From Holophaga sp. (GTDB lineage: Bacteria; Acidobacteriota; Holophagae; Holophagales; Holophagaceae), in assembly GCA_031292735.1 (NCBI GenBank), contig JARLGP010000010.1:1-64000 (forward strand): 64,000 nt of DNA. The letters run 5' to 3'. The notes under the pieces were generated by a model. The model had not been told where the DNA came from. It searched no databases and saw nothing but the letters and a program-made list of their open reading frames with translations. Made by a program: the position numbers and the translations under genes. This document shows positions 1 through 8,957 of this stretch, piece after piece; within the stretch, counting starts at the first letter, position 1, and each line of letters starts with the position of its first letter.

Positions 1-1037
1 ACCCCCAGCACCAGCACCCGGGCGCTGCGCAGCCCCAGCCCGTGGTCGCTGAGCAGGCGCATGGCCTTTTCCATGACGACCTCCGGCATGCGCCGGTTGA
101 TCTCGCCGGCCAGGGCGATGAACCGGGTGTTGAAATTGAACTCCCGGGCCTTCCACTCCAGGTAGTGCGGGTCCAGGGGGATGCAGTGGCCGCCGACCCC
201 GGGGCCGGGGTAGAAGGAAAGGATGCCGAACGGCTTGGTGCCGGCGGCGTCCAGCACCTCCCACACGTCCAGGCCCATGCGGTCGCAGAGCATGGCCATC
301 TCGTTCACCAGGGCGATGTTCACCGCCCGGAAGGTGTTCTCGAACACCTTCACCATCTCGGCCGCCTGGGAGGAGCTCACCGGCACCACGTGCAGGATGG
401 TCTGGCGGTAGAAGGCCAGGGCCACCTCGCGGCTGGCGCCGTTCCCGGCCCCCACCACCTTGTTGGTGTTGCGGGTGCTGTAGCGCTTGTTGCCGGGATC
501 CACCCGCTCGGGGCTGAAGGCCAGGTAGAAGTCCCGGCCGTCCTTCAGGCCCGAGGCCTCCAGCATGGGCTTCATCACCTCCTCGGTGGTGCCGGGATAG
601 GTGGTGCTCTCCAGGCTGATGAGCTGGCCGGGGCGCAGGCGGCGGGCCAGCTCCCCGGTCACCGCCTCGATGTACTGCAGGTCCGGGGTCAGGTTGCGGG
701 TGAGCGGGGTCGGCACGCAGATGACGACCACGTCCATTTCCGGCAGCCGGTCCCAGTCCACGGTGGCGGTCAGCAGGTTCCTGCGCAGCACCAGGTCGCG
801 CAGTTCCTGGTCGCGCACGTCGCCGATGTAGTTGGCCCCGGCGTTCACCTGGCCGACCCGGTCCCGGCTGCGGTCGAAGCCCAGCACGTGGAAGCCGACC
901 TTGGCCTTTTCCACGGCGAACGGCAGGCCCACGTAGCCCAGGCCCACCACGCCCACCCGGGCGGTGCGGTCCTTGAATTTCTCCATCAGCTCGTTGGCGG
1001 GTGAAACCACCGCGCCGGTTTGGGTAGAGGTGCTCAT
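1..1037 (-). CDS. UDP-N-acetylhexosamine 6-dehydrogenase (nucleotide-sugar dehydrogenase), 3' end outside window
   Basis: Oxidises a UDP-HexNAc (probably UDP-GlcNAc or UDP-ManNAc) to the uronic acid for surface polysaccharide. I translated the reverse strand from the ATG at 1037; it stays open to the window edge (345 codons). The N-terminus carries a Rossmann motif GLGYVGLP. Further on come the SPERVDPGN and ENTFRAVNIALVNE motifs and the catalytic-cysteine segment GVGGHCIPLDPHYLEWK, as in WbpA/TviB-type enzymes. The start codon overlaps the stop of the upstream Wzz-like gene (ATGA at 1034-1037), so the two are translationally coupled in the polysaccharide operon. Which HexNAc is used cannot be read from the sequence. 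Confidence 0.9.
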   Translation of the reverse strand, partial: MSTSTQTGAVVSPANELMEKFKDRTARVGVVGLGYVGLPFAVEKAKVGFHVLGFDRSRDRVGQVNAGANYIGDVRDQELRDLVLRRNLLTATVDWDRLPEMDVVVICVPTPLTRNLTPDLQYIEAVTGELARRLRPGQLISLESTTYPGTTEEVMKPMLEASGLKDGRDFYLAFSPERVDPGNKRYSTRNTNKVVGAGNGASREVALAFYRQTILHVVPVSSSQAAEMVKVFENTFRAVNIALVNEMAMLCDRMGLDVWEVLDAAGTKPFGILSFYPGPGVGGHCIPLDPHYLEWKAREFNFNTRFIALAGEINRRMPEVVMEKAMRLLSDHGLGLRSARVLVLG

Positions 1038-2002
1038 GCGGAATGCTCCTTGGCTAGGATTCGGTTGGTGATGGCCGTGCGGTTGCGGTAGACCCAGCTG
1101 CCCGCGCCGGCCGCCGAGGCGACGGCGAACACGATCAGGGCCCGGGACGGGCGGCTCTTCTCCAGCGGAAGGTTGCCCGGGTCCATGAGCAGCAGGGTCT
1201 GGGTGTCGTTCTGGGCTTCCAGCAGGGCCTGCTCGTGGTTGAGGGTGAGGTTCATCACGACCTGCTTCCAGAGGGCGAGGCCCTCCTTGAGCTGCTGGCC
1301 GCGGAACCGGATATTGGGGGCCGGGCTGGTCTCCCAGTTGCGGTTGCTGTCCTGGAACTGTTCGAACTGGCGGCCCAGGTCCCGGTACCTGGCCTGCACC
1401 TCCTCCAGCCGGCCCAGGGTGAAGCGGGCCTTGTTCTGGCCGGCGGTCTGGCCCAGCTCCACCAGGAAGTCGCGCAGGTTTTCCGCCGCCCGGCGCACCA
1501 CCTGCATGGACAGCTCCGGGGAGCGGGTCTCGGCGCTGATGGTCAGCAGCCCGGACTTGGGATCGCGCTGGACGCTGAGGACGGCCTTCAGCGGCCCCAT
1601 GGCCCGGTCGACGTTGGCCGCCCCCAGGTAGTCCAGCAGCGTGGCCCGGGCCTGGCGCCGGCGGGCGAAGCGCCACGGGCGGTAGCTGTACTCGTAGGTG
1701 CGCAGCAGCAGCTGCTCGGCCATGCGCCGGCTCTTGAGGATGTCGGCGTAGATGACGGTGGGCCCGTCCTCCCGGAGCGCGGGGGTCTCCGGCGGCGCGG
1801 TGGGCGCCCATACCCCGGTGCGCAGGCTGGAGCCGCCGCCGGCGTGGCCGGTGTCGGAAAGGATCCTGGCCTCCGAGCGGTACTGGTTGGGCAGCAGCAC
1901 CGACAGCGCCGCCGCGGCCAGGCCCGCCAGGCAGGCGTTGCGCAGGGGAACGCGCAGGCCTTCCCTGGGGGCGAGTCGGGCGAGCATGGGGAGCGTGGGC
2001 AT
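1034..2002 (-). CDS. Wzz-like polysaccharide co-polymerase / chain-length determinant
   Basis: A 322-residue protein with an N-terminal hydrophobic segment (about residues 22-39, followed by the PNQYRSEARI stretch typical of Wzz proteins) and a second membrane segment near the C-terminus (about 287-305). The long intervening part is periplasmic and rich in Arg, Gln and Glu, likely helical. This topology is that of polysaccharide co-polymerases that set O-antigen or capsule chain length. There is no cytoplasmic kinase domain. A GAGG lies about 8 nt before the ATG. It sits between the dehydratase (46 nt upstream) and the dehydrogenase (4 nt overlap). The family is called from topology and context, with only moderate motif support. 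Confidence 0.75.
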   Translation of the reverse strand: MPTLPMLARLAPREGLRVPLRNACLAGLAAAALSVLLPNQYRSEARILSDTGHAGGGSSLRTGVWAPTAPPETPALREDGPTVIYADILKSRRMAEQLLLRTYEYSYRPWRFARRRQARATLLDYLGAANVDRAMGPLKAVLSVQRDPKSGLLTISAETRSPELSMQVVRRAAENLRDFLVELGQTAGQNKARFTLGRLEEVQARYRDLGRQFEQFQDSNRNWETSPAPNIRFRGQQLKEGLALWKQVVMNLTLNHEQALLEAQNDTQTLLLMDPGNLPLEKSRPSRALIVFAVASAAGAGSWVYRNRTAITNRILAKEHSA

Positions 2003-2048
2003 GGCGGGAACCTCGGGCTGGGGGGAAGGAGGGGCGGCGGCGGCGCGG

Positions 2049-4052
2049 CTAGCCGGGGACGCCCAGCGGCCCTTCCTGGGCGGCGCGGGAGCGGGGCCGG
2101 GTCTCCTCCTGCAGGAAGCGGCCCATGCCCGAAGGCGCGGGGCGGTAGACCGGCACCAGCTTCATGAGCCAGCGCAGCATCTCCCGCTGGCGCACGCCTT
2201 CGGGCAGGCCGGGCGCCATCCGCAGGGCGGCGAGCCCCTGCTCCATCAGCGCGGGGTCCCGGGGATCCTGCACCGCCTCGAAGATCTTTGGGTGGACGTA
2301 GGCCTTGCGGTCCTCCACCTCGGTGAACAGCTCCTCGAAGAACTTCTCCCCGGGCCGGGCGCCGGTGAACTGGATGTCGATGTCCACCCCCGGCGACAGC
2401 CCGGAAAGCCGGGCCATGTCCCGGGCCAGGTCGACGATGTGCACCGGTTCGCCCATGTCCAGCGCGAACACCCGGCCGGTGCCGCCCAGGATTCCGGCCT
2501 GCAGCACCAGCTGCCCGGCCTCGGGGATGGTCATGAAGTAGCGCACCATGTCCGGGTGGGTGACGGTGATCGGCCCGCCCCGGCGGATCTGGTCGCGGAA
2601 CAGCGGGATCACGCTGCCCCGGCTGCCCAGCACGTTGCCGAACCGCACGCTGACGTAGCGGGAGCCCTTGGGGGCCTGGGCGGCGGCCTGGATCACCAGG
2701 TGCTCGCCGATGCGCTTGGTGACGCCCAGCACGTTGACCGGATTCACCGCCTTGTCGGTGGAGACGTTCACCACGATCCGGGCGGCCGCGGCCAGGGCCG
2801 CCTTCAGCACGTTCTGGGTGCCGAAGATGTTGTTCTCGATGCCCTCCTCGGGATGCTGCTCCAGGTAGGGCACGTGCTTGTGCGCCGCGGCGTGGAACAC
2901 CACCTGGGGCCGCCAGGCGTCGAACACCTGGTGCAGCCGCGCCCGGTTGCGGATGTCGCAGAGCGCCACCGCCAGCACCTGGTCGGGGTAGAGCCGGCGC
3001 AGGTCGCGCTCGATCTCCCAGAGGCTGTTTTCGCCCCGGCCCAGCAGCACCAGGCAGCCCGGGCGGAAGCTCGCCACCCGCCGGCACAGCTCGCTGCCGA
3101 TGGACCCGCCGGCGCCGGTGATGAGCGCCACCGACCCATCCAGGGCGTGGCGGATGGGGCCGGTGTCCAGGTTGACCGCCTCGCGCCGGAGCAGGTCCTC
3201 GATGGCGATGTCGCGCACCTCCGGCTTCCAGGGATGGTCGCCCACCAGGTCGAGGATGCCCGGCACGGTCTTCACCCGGATGCCGGTGGCCTGGAGCCTC
3301 TGGCTCAGCTCGCGGATCTTGGCCCCGGGCGCCCCGGCCATGCCCAGGATCACCAGGGTGGCCTCCTGCTCGCGCACGAAGGTCTGCAGCAGCCGGGTGG
3401 GGCCGAGCACCGGCACCCCTTCGATGCGCACCCCCTGCTTTTCCAGGGCGTCGTCCACGAAGCCCAGCACCTGGTAGTTCAGCCGGGGATGCTCGCGCAG
3501 CTCCTGGCACAGCCGCATGCCGGCCCGGCCCGCCCCGACGATGAGGGTGCGTTCCGCCCGGGGCCACCCGCCGGCGGGCTCGGGCTGGGCGGTGAAGCGG
3601 CGCCGGTGCAGCCGCATGGCCAGCACCCGGAACCCGAACCACATGGCCCCGGTGAGCAGCCCGGCCGAGCAGCAGATGTCGGCGCCCTCCACCCGGAACC
3701 GGGACGCGCCGTTCAGGGCGCAGAACACCAGCGCGGCGGCGGTGATCGCCAGGGAGCCGCGCAGCAGGGCCCAGGCCTCGGTGAAGCCCACCATGCGGTA
3801 GTGCTGGCTGGTGAAGCCGAACGCCGCGTTCACCGCCAGGGCCAGCGCCGTGAACAGGGCGGTGCCCCGGGCCGTGGGCAGCGCCCGGTGCAGCAGGGCG
3901 CAGGCCAGGGCCCAGGCCATGGCCGCCAGCGCCCCGTCCAGCAGCAGCTTCCCGCCCCGGCGCACCGTGGGCCGACTGGGCAGCTTCCAGCGGCGGGATC
4001 CCGCCCCCTCGTTCCAGGTGTCGTATGCTTGGTCTTTTTTCGATGATTCCAT
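2049..4052 (-). CDS. Membrane-bound nucleotide-sugar 4,6-dehydratase/epimerase, FlaA1/WbpM/CapD type
   Basis: About 667 residues. Several N-terminal membrane helices lead into a CoA-binding-like Rossmann domain (LIVGAGRAGMRLCQEL) and a C-terminal extended SDR domain with ALITGAGGSIGSELCRR. The SDR has NVSTDKAVNPVNVLGVTKR, where WbpM/FlaA1 proteins normally have NVMGATKR: Leu stands where the Met of the altered SDR triad is expected, while the Lys is kept. The enzyme would make a 4-keto-6-deoxy UDP-sugar for surface glycan. I chose the ATG at 4052 over an in-frame TTG at 4079, because the GGGAG before the TTG is too close to serve it. It is the second gene of the operon. Confidence 0.88.
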   Translation of the reverse strand: MESSKKDQAYDTWNEGAGSRRWKLPSRPTVRRGGKLLLDGALAAMAWALACALLHRALPTARGTALFTALALAVNAAFGFTSQHYRMVGFTEAWALLRGSLAITAAALVFCALNGASRFRVEGADICCSAGLLTGAMWFGFRVLAMRLHRRRFTAQPEPAGGWPRAERTLIVGAGRAGMRLCQELREHPRLNYQVLGFVDDALEKQGVRIEGVPVLGPTRLLQTFVREQEATLVILGMAGAPGAKIRELSQRLQATGIRVKTVPGILDLVGDHPWKPEVRDIAIEDLLRREAVNLDTGPIRHALDGSVALITGAGGSIGSELCRRVASFRPGCLVLLGRGENSLWEIERDLRRLYPDQVLAVALCDIRNRARLHQVFDAWRPQVVFHAAAHKHVPYLEQHPEEGIENNIFGTQNVLKAALAAAARIVVNVSTDKAVNPVNVLGVTKRIGEHLVIQAAAQAPKGSRYVSVRFGNVLGSRGSVIPLFRDQIRRGGPITVTHPDMVRYFMTIPEAGQLVLQAGILGGTGRVFALDMGEPVHIVDLARDMARLSGLSPGVDIDIQFTGARPGEKFFEELFTEVEDRKAYVHPKIFEAVQDPRDPALMEQGLAALRMAPGLPEGVRQREMLRWLMKLVPVYRPAPSGMGRFLQEETRPRSRAAQEGPLGVPG

Positions 4053-4087
4053 TTTTTTCAAAGCCTCTCGAAGCGACAACTCCCTCT

Positions 4088-4107
4088 CGTCCTGAAGGCT
4101 CAGGACG
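4088..4107. promoter_or_regulatory. Perfect 8-bp hairpin between export gene and dehydratase gene
   Basis: CGTCCTGA-AGGC-TCAGGACG forms a perfect 8-bp stem with a 4-nt loop in the 109-nt gap between the two genes. No U-run follows on the minus strand. It could be an mRNA-stability or attenuation element within the polysaccharide operon. This is structure seen by eye; the function is inference. Confidence 0.4.
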
Positions 4108-4161
4108 CTGGGTTTACAAATGGTTCAGGTTCCTCCGGGATCCCGGCCGAAGCGGGACGAC

Positions 4162-6627
4162 TCAGCGGCGGATGGCGTTGTACAGAATGGCGATGGGGGT
4201 CATGGCCAGCAGGGTGTCCTGCCAGGGCACGTCCTTGCGGATGCGCTGGGGCACCAGCAGGGCGTCGCCCGGATCGATGGCGGCGCGCTCCACCCGGGAA
4301 TCCAGCACCCGGCCGTCGGCCTTGAGCAGGCGCACCTGGGCCCGGTCGGCGTTGCGGGTGTAGCCCCCGGCCAGCTTCAGCAGGTCCCGCACCCGGTCGC
4401 CGGGCCGCACATGGAAGGTGGAGAAGGAACTGGCCACCTCGCCCACCACGCACACCGAATCGGTGCGCCTGGGGATGAACACCTGGTCGCCGTCCAGCAG
4501 CACCACGTCCTGCCGGGGGTCCCCCTCCAGCACCGCCGGGAGGTCGACCACCATCCGGTTCAGCTCGCCCTGCAGCAGGCCGTGCAGCAGGGGGCTGGAT
4601 TCCAGGGCGCCGGTGTCCCGGGCGCGCCGGGTCTCGTTCAGCCGCTGGAGGATCTCGTTGACCGTCTTGAAGCTCCCGGGGCCGGGCTCCGGGCCGGGCC
4701 CGGGCTCCCGGGCGCTGAGGTCCCTGGGCTCCAGGCTGGAACGCAGGAAGATCGCCCCGGCGGGCATGGCGTCCGCGGTGAGCCCCCCGGCCCGCGCCAC
4801 CAGCTCGCGCAGGGTGAAGCGCTCCTCCTGGATCACGTAGGGGCCGGGCCGCTGCACCTGGCCCAGGACGGTCACGGTGCGGTGCATGCGGAAATCCGGA
4901 TTCTCGTAGATGGTGATCTGGTCGTAGGGCTGGAGCGTGGGATTCACCTGCTCGTCCTCCAGCGCCACCGGCGCCTGCTCCTCGGTGCTCAGCAGCCGGG
5001 CCAGGTCCAGGCGGATCACCTGGTTGGTCTTGCCGTCCCCCATGCGCGCCAGCTCGGCGTAGTGGCGGGCGGCGGAAAGCTTGGGCACCCCGGCCCGGTA
5101 GATCAGGTCGGCCGCGCGCATGCCCTCGTGCCAATCGAACACCCCCGGCCGGGTGAAGGGGCCCAGGATGGTCACCCGCTTGGCCAGGCGGAGGTCGGCC
5201 ACGTCGCCCAGCTCCACCCGGTCCCGGGGCTGCAGGGGCAGGTTGTGCGCCTCGTCCCCCTTCTGGGCCCGGTCCACGTCGAAGCTGAGCAGCCGGGTGC
5301 GGCCGTCCGCCAGGGTCCGGAGGATCTCGCCGCGCAGCCGGTAGCTGTCCGGCAGCAGCTGGCCGCCGGCTCCGCCCAGGGCCAGCAGGTCGCGGACCCG
5401 CATGCCCTCCCGGTAGCTGAAGCGCCCGGGCACCGCCACGCGGCCGGCGGCCTCCACGTATTCCTCCAGCCGTTCCTCCCGGGCCAGGGCGCGCAGCACG
5501 TCCCCTTCGCAGAACCGGGCGGCGCGCAGGTCGGCCGGCAGGTTGGGGATGTCCCGCACCGTGCTGATGCCATCGGCGCTGACCCGCTGGACGGTCACCA
5601 GCACCTGGCTGGCCGCAGGGATCAGCCCGCCGGCGAAGTGGACCGCCTCCTGGGCGCTTTCCCCGGGCGCCAATTCCATGAGCACCCCCCCCGGCGCCGC
5701 CGCCGTGCGGCGGAACGCGCCCATGGCCGTGATCCGGGTGCCCGCCAGGGGCACGAACAGGGTGTCGCCGTCCAGGAAGCCGCGGCTTTCCAGGCCGGTG
5801 CCCTCGAAGCGCAGGCGGTAGAGGTCCAGGGTCTGGATCACCTTGCCGGCGCGCAGGTGGCGGATGCTCCGGTACGAGCCATGGTCCGACGGCCCCCCGG
5901 CCAGGCCGAGCAGGGCCATGGGCGAACTGGCGCTGGGCACCAGGTACGAGCCCGCGTGACCCACCTCGCCGATGACCATCACCTCCACGTCGTGCAGGCC
6001 CACCACCTCCAGATTGAACTGCTCCAGGCCCGAGTACTTCCGCCGCAGGGCGGCGCGCACCATGGCCCGGGCCGCGTCCAGGGTGAGCCCGCTCACCTCC
6101 AGCAGGCCCACGTCCGGGATGGACACCTTGCCGCCCCGGTCCACCTTGAGCACCCGCGCCAGGGCGACGCTTCCGAAGGTGGTGAGGGCCAGCTGGTCGC
6201 CGCTGCCGATGACGTAGTCGCTGCCCATGCGCACCTCGGGCGGACGGGGGCTGGCCAGGGTGGTGGCGAACAGGTCGGAGGCCAGGACGAAGGGCTTCGA
6301 GGGCGCCGCGGGAGCCGGGTGGACCGGCGCGGCGGGCGCCGGGTCCGCGGCGGCCGGCACGGACTTGGCCCCCGCTTTCGGCGCGGCCTCGGGGACCTTC
6401 GGCGGCCGGGCCTGCGCCTGTTCCACCGCGGCCGGAACCTGCGGAACCGCTCCGGCCGAGCCCACCCCGGCCAGCCCCAGCAGGAAGCCCAGGAATCCGC
6501 CCGAAAAGCCCCCCCATCCGCGCCCTGGCCCGGTACCGGCAAAACCGTGCGGGCAGGCCATCCTGGGGTGGCGCTTGGCCCCTCGGAACGAGTTTAAAAG
6601 GGTTTGAATTGGGGACTGCGTTTTCAT
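4162..6627 (-). CDS. Polysaccharide export protein with about six SLBB domains (Wza-like)
   Basis: An 821-residue periplasmic or outer-membrane exporter. A long N-terminal leader has its hydrophobic signal segment at about residues 42-60, followed by an Ala/Pro-rich linker. A poly-export (Wza N-terminal) domain follows (GSDYVIGSGDQLALTTFG, about 135-220). I count about six SLBB-like units with the pattern V-x-V-x-G-x-V-xx-PG: MVIGEVGHAGSY, ITAMGAFRRT, VEAAGRVAVPGRF, VTILGPFTRPGVF, VTVLGQVQRPGPY and VCVVGEVASSFSTF. Wza itself has two. No lipobox cysteine is visible, unlike Wza. It is the first gene of the minus-strand polysaccharide operon. The ATG at 6627 lacks a strong Shine-Dalgarno, and an internal ATG (MACPHG, residue 23) is an alternative start. 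Confidence 0.88.
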   Translation of the reverse strand: MKTQSPIQTLLNSFRGAKRHPRMACPHGFAGTGPGRGWGGFSGGFLGFLLGLAGVGSAGAVPQVPAAVEQAQARPPKVPEAAPKAGAKSVPAAADPAPAAPVHPAPAAPSKPFVLASDLFATTLASPRPPEVRMGSDYVIGSGDQLALTTFGSVALARVLKVDRGGKVSIPDVGLLEVSGLTLDAARAMVRAALRRKYSGLEQFNLEVVGLHDVEVMVIGEVGHAGSYLVPSASSPMALLGLAGGPSDHGSYRSIRHLRAGKVIQTLDLYRLRFEGTGLESRGFLDGDTLFVPLAGTRITAMGAFRRTAAAPGGVLMELAPGESAQEAVHFAGGLIPAASQVLVTVQRVSADGISTVRDIPNLPADLRAARFCEGDVLRALAREERLEEYVEAAGRVAVPGRFSYREGMRVRDLLALGGAGGQLLPDSYRLRGEILRTLADGRTRLLSFDVDRAQKGDEAHNLPLQPRDRVELGDVADLRLAKRVTILGPFTRPGVFDWHEGMRAADLIYRAGVPKLSAARHYAELARMGDGKTNQVIRLDLARLLSTEEQAPVALEDEQVNPTLQPYDQITIYENPDFRMHRTVTVLGQVQRPGPYVIQEERFTLRELVARAGGLTADAMPAGAIFLRSSLEPRDLSAREPGPGPEPGPGSFKTVNEILQRLNETRRARDTGALESSPLLHGLLQGELNRMVVDLPAVLEGDPRQDVVLLDGDQVFIPRRTDSVCVVGEVASSFSTFHVRPGDRVRDLLKLAGGYTRNADRAQVRLLKADGRVLDSRVERAAIDPGDALLVPQRIRKDVPWQDTLLAMTPIAILYNAIRR

Positions 6628-7092
6628 ATGCGGGCGTTCAAGCAGGAAAAGAGGATTTCATTCAAATGGAGAGTGCCATAGGTATTACACGGTGGATTCC
6701 ATCACATTGAAAAATAATAGTCAATGGAATCTTTAGATCAATTTTTTACAAAGCATTTCTATGTATATTAATAATAAGTCTAGAATGATTTTTCATTGCA
6801 TATTTAATACTGTCTCTTATTTGAAAACAATATGTTTTTATGGATTCTCAATTTCATCCTTGAAGCATCAACTTCTTTGGGGAACGTTTCTGTTTCCATG
6901 ATTTTATTAATTTAAAGGGAACAGATTTCGCCCTGCGACCGACCCGCCCGCCGGGACGCGGTGGGGTTTCCGTCCCCCGTGGAGTCGGTTCGCCAAAATT
7001 CAGGCTCGCCAAAGGCACCCGAATCACGCAAAGATCCATGGATGCCTCAAGCCGAATCCTCGGATCCAGGCATGATGAGAAGCAGGACCGCC
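6628..7092. other. AT-rich intergenic region between the polysaccharide operon and tRNA-Arg
   Basis: No credible gene in 465 bp. About 6640-6920 is strikingly AT-rich compared with its surroundings. It must contain the promoter of the minus-strand export gene; TAATAC (reverse strand, about 6682-6687) is a possible -10 but I see no convincing -35. The part after 6920 returns to high GC and leads to the tRNA. It could be a transcription-control region or a footprint of past insertion at the tRNA gene. Confidence 0.5.
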
Positions 7093-7169
7093 GCGCCCAT
7101 AGCTCAGGCGGATAGAGCAACGGCCTTCTAAGCCGTAGGTCACAGGTTCGAGTCCTGTTGGGCGCACCA
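7093..7169 (+). tRNA. tRNA-Arg (anticodon TCT)
   Basis: A full cloverleaf can be drawn. The acceptor GCGCCCA pairs with TGGGCGC. The D arm is GCTC...GAGC, the anticodon stem ACGGC/GCCGT with loop CTTCTAA (anticodon TCT, reading AGA/AGG), and the T arm ACAGG-TTCGAGT-CCTGT. The discriminator A and an encoded CCA end at 7169. Confidence 0.97.
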
Positions 7170-7385
7170 CTCCGCTAGTCCAAGAGCCTCTGGGAGTCCA
7201 GCTTTCAGGGGTTCCTGGCGCACCTGCTGTTGGTTCCCGGCCCAGTGCCTTGGATGACGTGCACAGCACAAGCTCCAGGCTGCCTTCGTCAAGAAGGCCA
7301 TTTCGTCCTATAGTGATCCCGCATCCTCTTTGTTTTTTGCAATCGGCGTAGGCTGAGCCTAAAAGAAATCCTCATAGGGCTTCTT

Positions 7386-8939
7386 ATGAAATTGAATCTA
7401 ACTTCAAGATTCATAATTTCCGTTAGCGCGGCTCTGGCCCTGGTCATGGCCCTGGTCATAGCGGCCGTGAGCGCGGCACAGGCGAGCCAGGCCGAAACAG
7501 CCTTCCAGAAGCAACTGACCTCCATCGCTGTGAACTCCCGCTTCATGATTCATTCCGCCGCCGAGGACTACTGCAAAAGCCAAAACATGGCCTTCCACAG
7601 GGCACTCCCCGGCCAGGTCACGGGCTCGGGACCCGCGGCGGATTTTGAGCGGACTGCCTTGCTGGCATTCGAGAAGGACCCTTCCCTTCCCATCCTGTCG
7701 ACCCAGTACCGCGGTGCAGACGGCAACTCCCAGATGTACGTCATGGCCCCCGCGAAACTCCAGGAGGAATGCACCCAGTGCCATGCTGCCAGTGGCATGG
7801 ACGCGTTCAAGGGGCGGAAGAACGGAGACCTGGTAGGGGCCTTCGGGGTGTCCATCTCGACCGCCCAGTTGCACAAGACGGTGGCCAACATGCGCCTGCT
7901 GGCCACCCTTGCCGGATTGGCGGTGCTGGTGATCATCGGCCTGATCGTGACCTTCTTCATGCGCCGGAACATCCTGCTTCCGCTCACGGCGCTTTCGAAG
8001 TCCATGACCCAGATGGCTCATGGTAACTTGACCGTCCATGCGCCCATTCAAAGGCAGGATGAGATTGGCCAGCTTGCGGATACCTTCAACCAGATGGTAG
8101 ACGAATTGAACCAGGCGCTCCAGAACGTGGAACAGGCCTCGGTCCGGGTGGCTTCGGGCAGCACGGAGCTCGCTGCCAGCGCCGAGGAGATGTCGCGCAC
8201 GGTGGAGGAAACGGCCAGGGTCGGCGAGGGTCTCCAGGAGGCTGGCCGCAAGGTGCAGGAGGACCTCAAGGGTCTGGAGGCCAACGTGGCGGCCATGGGC
8301 GACCACACCCAGCGCACTGGCGCCGAGTCCGAAAAGGCGGTCCGGGATGCCCAGGGCGGCACCGAGGCCGGCAAGGGAACGGAAAGGGCGATGCAGGAGA
8401 TCCGGGACGCCACGGACAGGATCGTCCAGGCTGTTCAGGTCATCCAGGAAATCGCCAACCAGACGAACCTGCTTTCCCTGAACGCCGCCATCGAGGCAGC
8501 CAAGGCCGGGGAACACGGCAAGGGCTTTTCTGTGGTCGCCGAGGAAGTCCGCAAGTTGGCTGAGCGCAGCGCCCAGGCCGCCCGGGAGATCGAGCAGATC
8601 ATTCTCCAGACGCAGGCGGCGGTGGCGGGAGGAGTGGCCAGCGTGGGCGAGACCCGGGGCAATCTGGAGGCCATCGGGAAACGCATTTCGGAAGTGGCCG
8701 GACACATCCAGGAGATCGGCGCCCTGAGCCGGGAGCAGGCGAAGACCAGCGAGGCGGTCGGCGGCATGATGGGCCAGACGGCCTCCCGTCTGGACCAGAA
8801 CGCCGCGGCCACCCAGGAGCTTGCCTCCACGGTCCAGGAGATCACCCATACCGCTGAGGATCTCTCCAAGGTCGCTGAAGGTCTGAAGGACATCGTCAAA
8901 GGCTTCACCCTGCGTGGGCAAAAAGCCAGCTTGGGGTGA
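7386..8939 (+). CDS. Methyl-accepting chemotaxis protein with haem-c-type (DUF3365/Tll0287-like) sensor domain
   Basis: A 517-residue chemoreceptor. Membrane segment 1 is at about residues 10-32. The periplasmic domain (about 33-168) contains CTQCH at 129-133, a CXXCH haem c attachment motif, in a Tll0287-like fold. Membrane segment 2 is at about 172-192, a HAMP domain at about 195-248, then the coiled-coil signalling domain with the hairpin tip EIANQTNLLSLNAAIEAAKAGE. No C-terminal receptor pentapeptide for CheR is present. It probably senses redox state or a gas ligand through the haem and signals to CheA. It stands alone, with no che genes nearby. The short GC-neutral leader before 7386 has only a weak Shine-Dalgarno. 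Confidence 0.9.
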   Translation: MKLNLTSRFIISVSAALALVMALVIAAVSAAQASQAETAFQKQLTSIAVNSRFMIHSAAEDYCKSQNMAFHRALPGQVTGSGPAADFERTALLAFEKDPSLPILSTQYRGADGNSQMYVMAPAKLQEECTQCHAASGMDAFKGRKNGDLVGAFGVSISTAQLHKTVANMRLLATLAGLAVLVIIGLIVTFFMRRNILLPLTALSKSMTQMAHGNLTVHAPIQRQDEIGQLADTFNQMVDELNQALQNVEQASVRVASGSTELAASAEEMSRTVEETARVGEGLQEAGRKVQEDLKGLEANVAAMGDHTQRTGAESEKAVRDAQGGTEAGKGTERAMQEIRDATDRIVQAVQVIQEIANQTNLLSLNAAIEAAKAGEHGKGFSVVAEEVRKLAERSAQAAREIEQIILQTQAAVAGGVASVGETRGNLEAIGKRISEVAGHIQEIGALSREQAKTSEAVGGMMGQTASRLDQNAAATQELASTVQEITHTAEDLSKVAEGLKDIVKGFTLRGQKASLG

Positions 8940-8957
8940 TATCCACGGGAGGTTGGA

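Noticed and set aside
6672..6677. TGGCAC on the minus strand before the export gene, suggesting a sigma-54 promoter
   Set aside because: No GC is found at the matching -12 position (TT instead), so the second half of the promoter is missing.
7024..7269. Minus-strand open frame containing the phrase RPTGLEPVTYGLEG
   Set aside because: It is the antisense of the tRNA-Arg gene; this peptide is a well-known false protein arising over tRNA genes.
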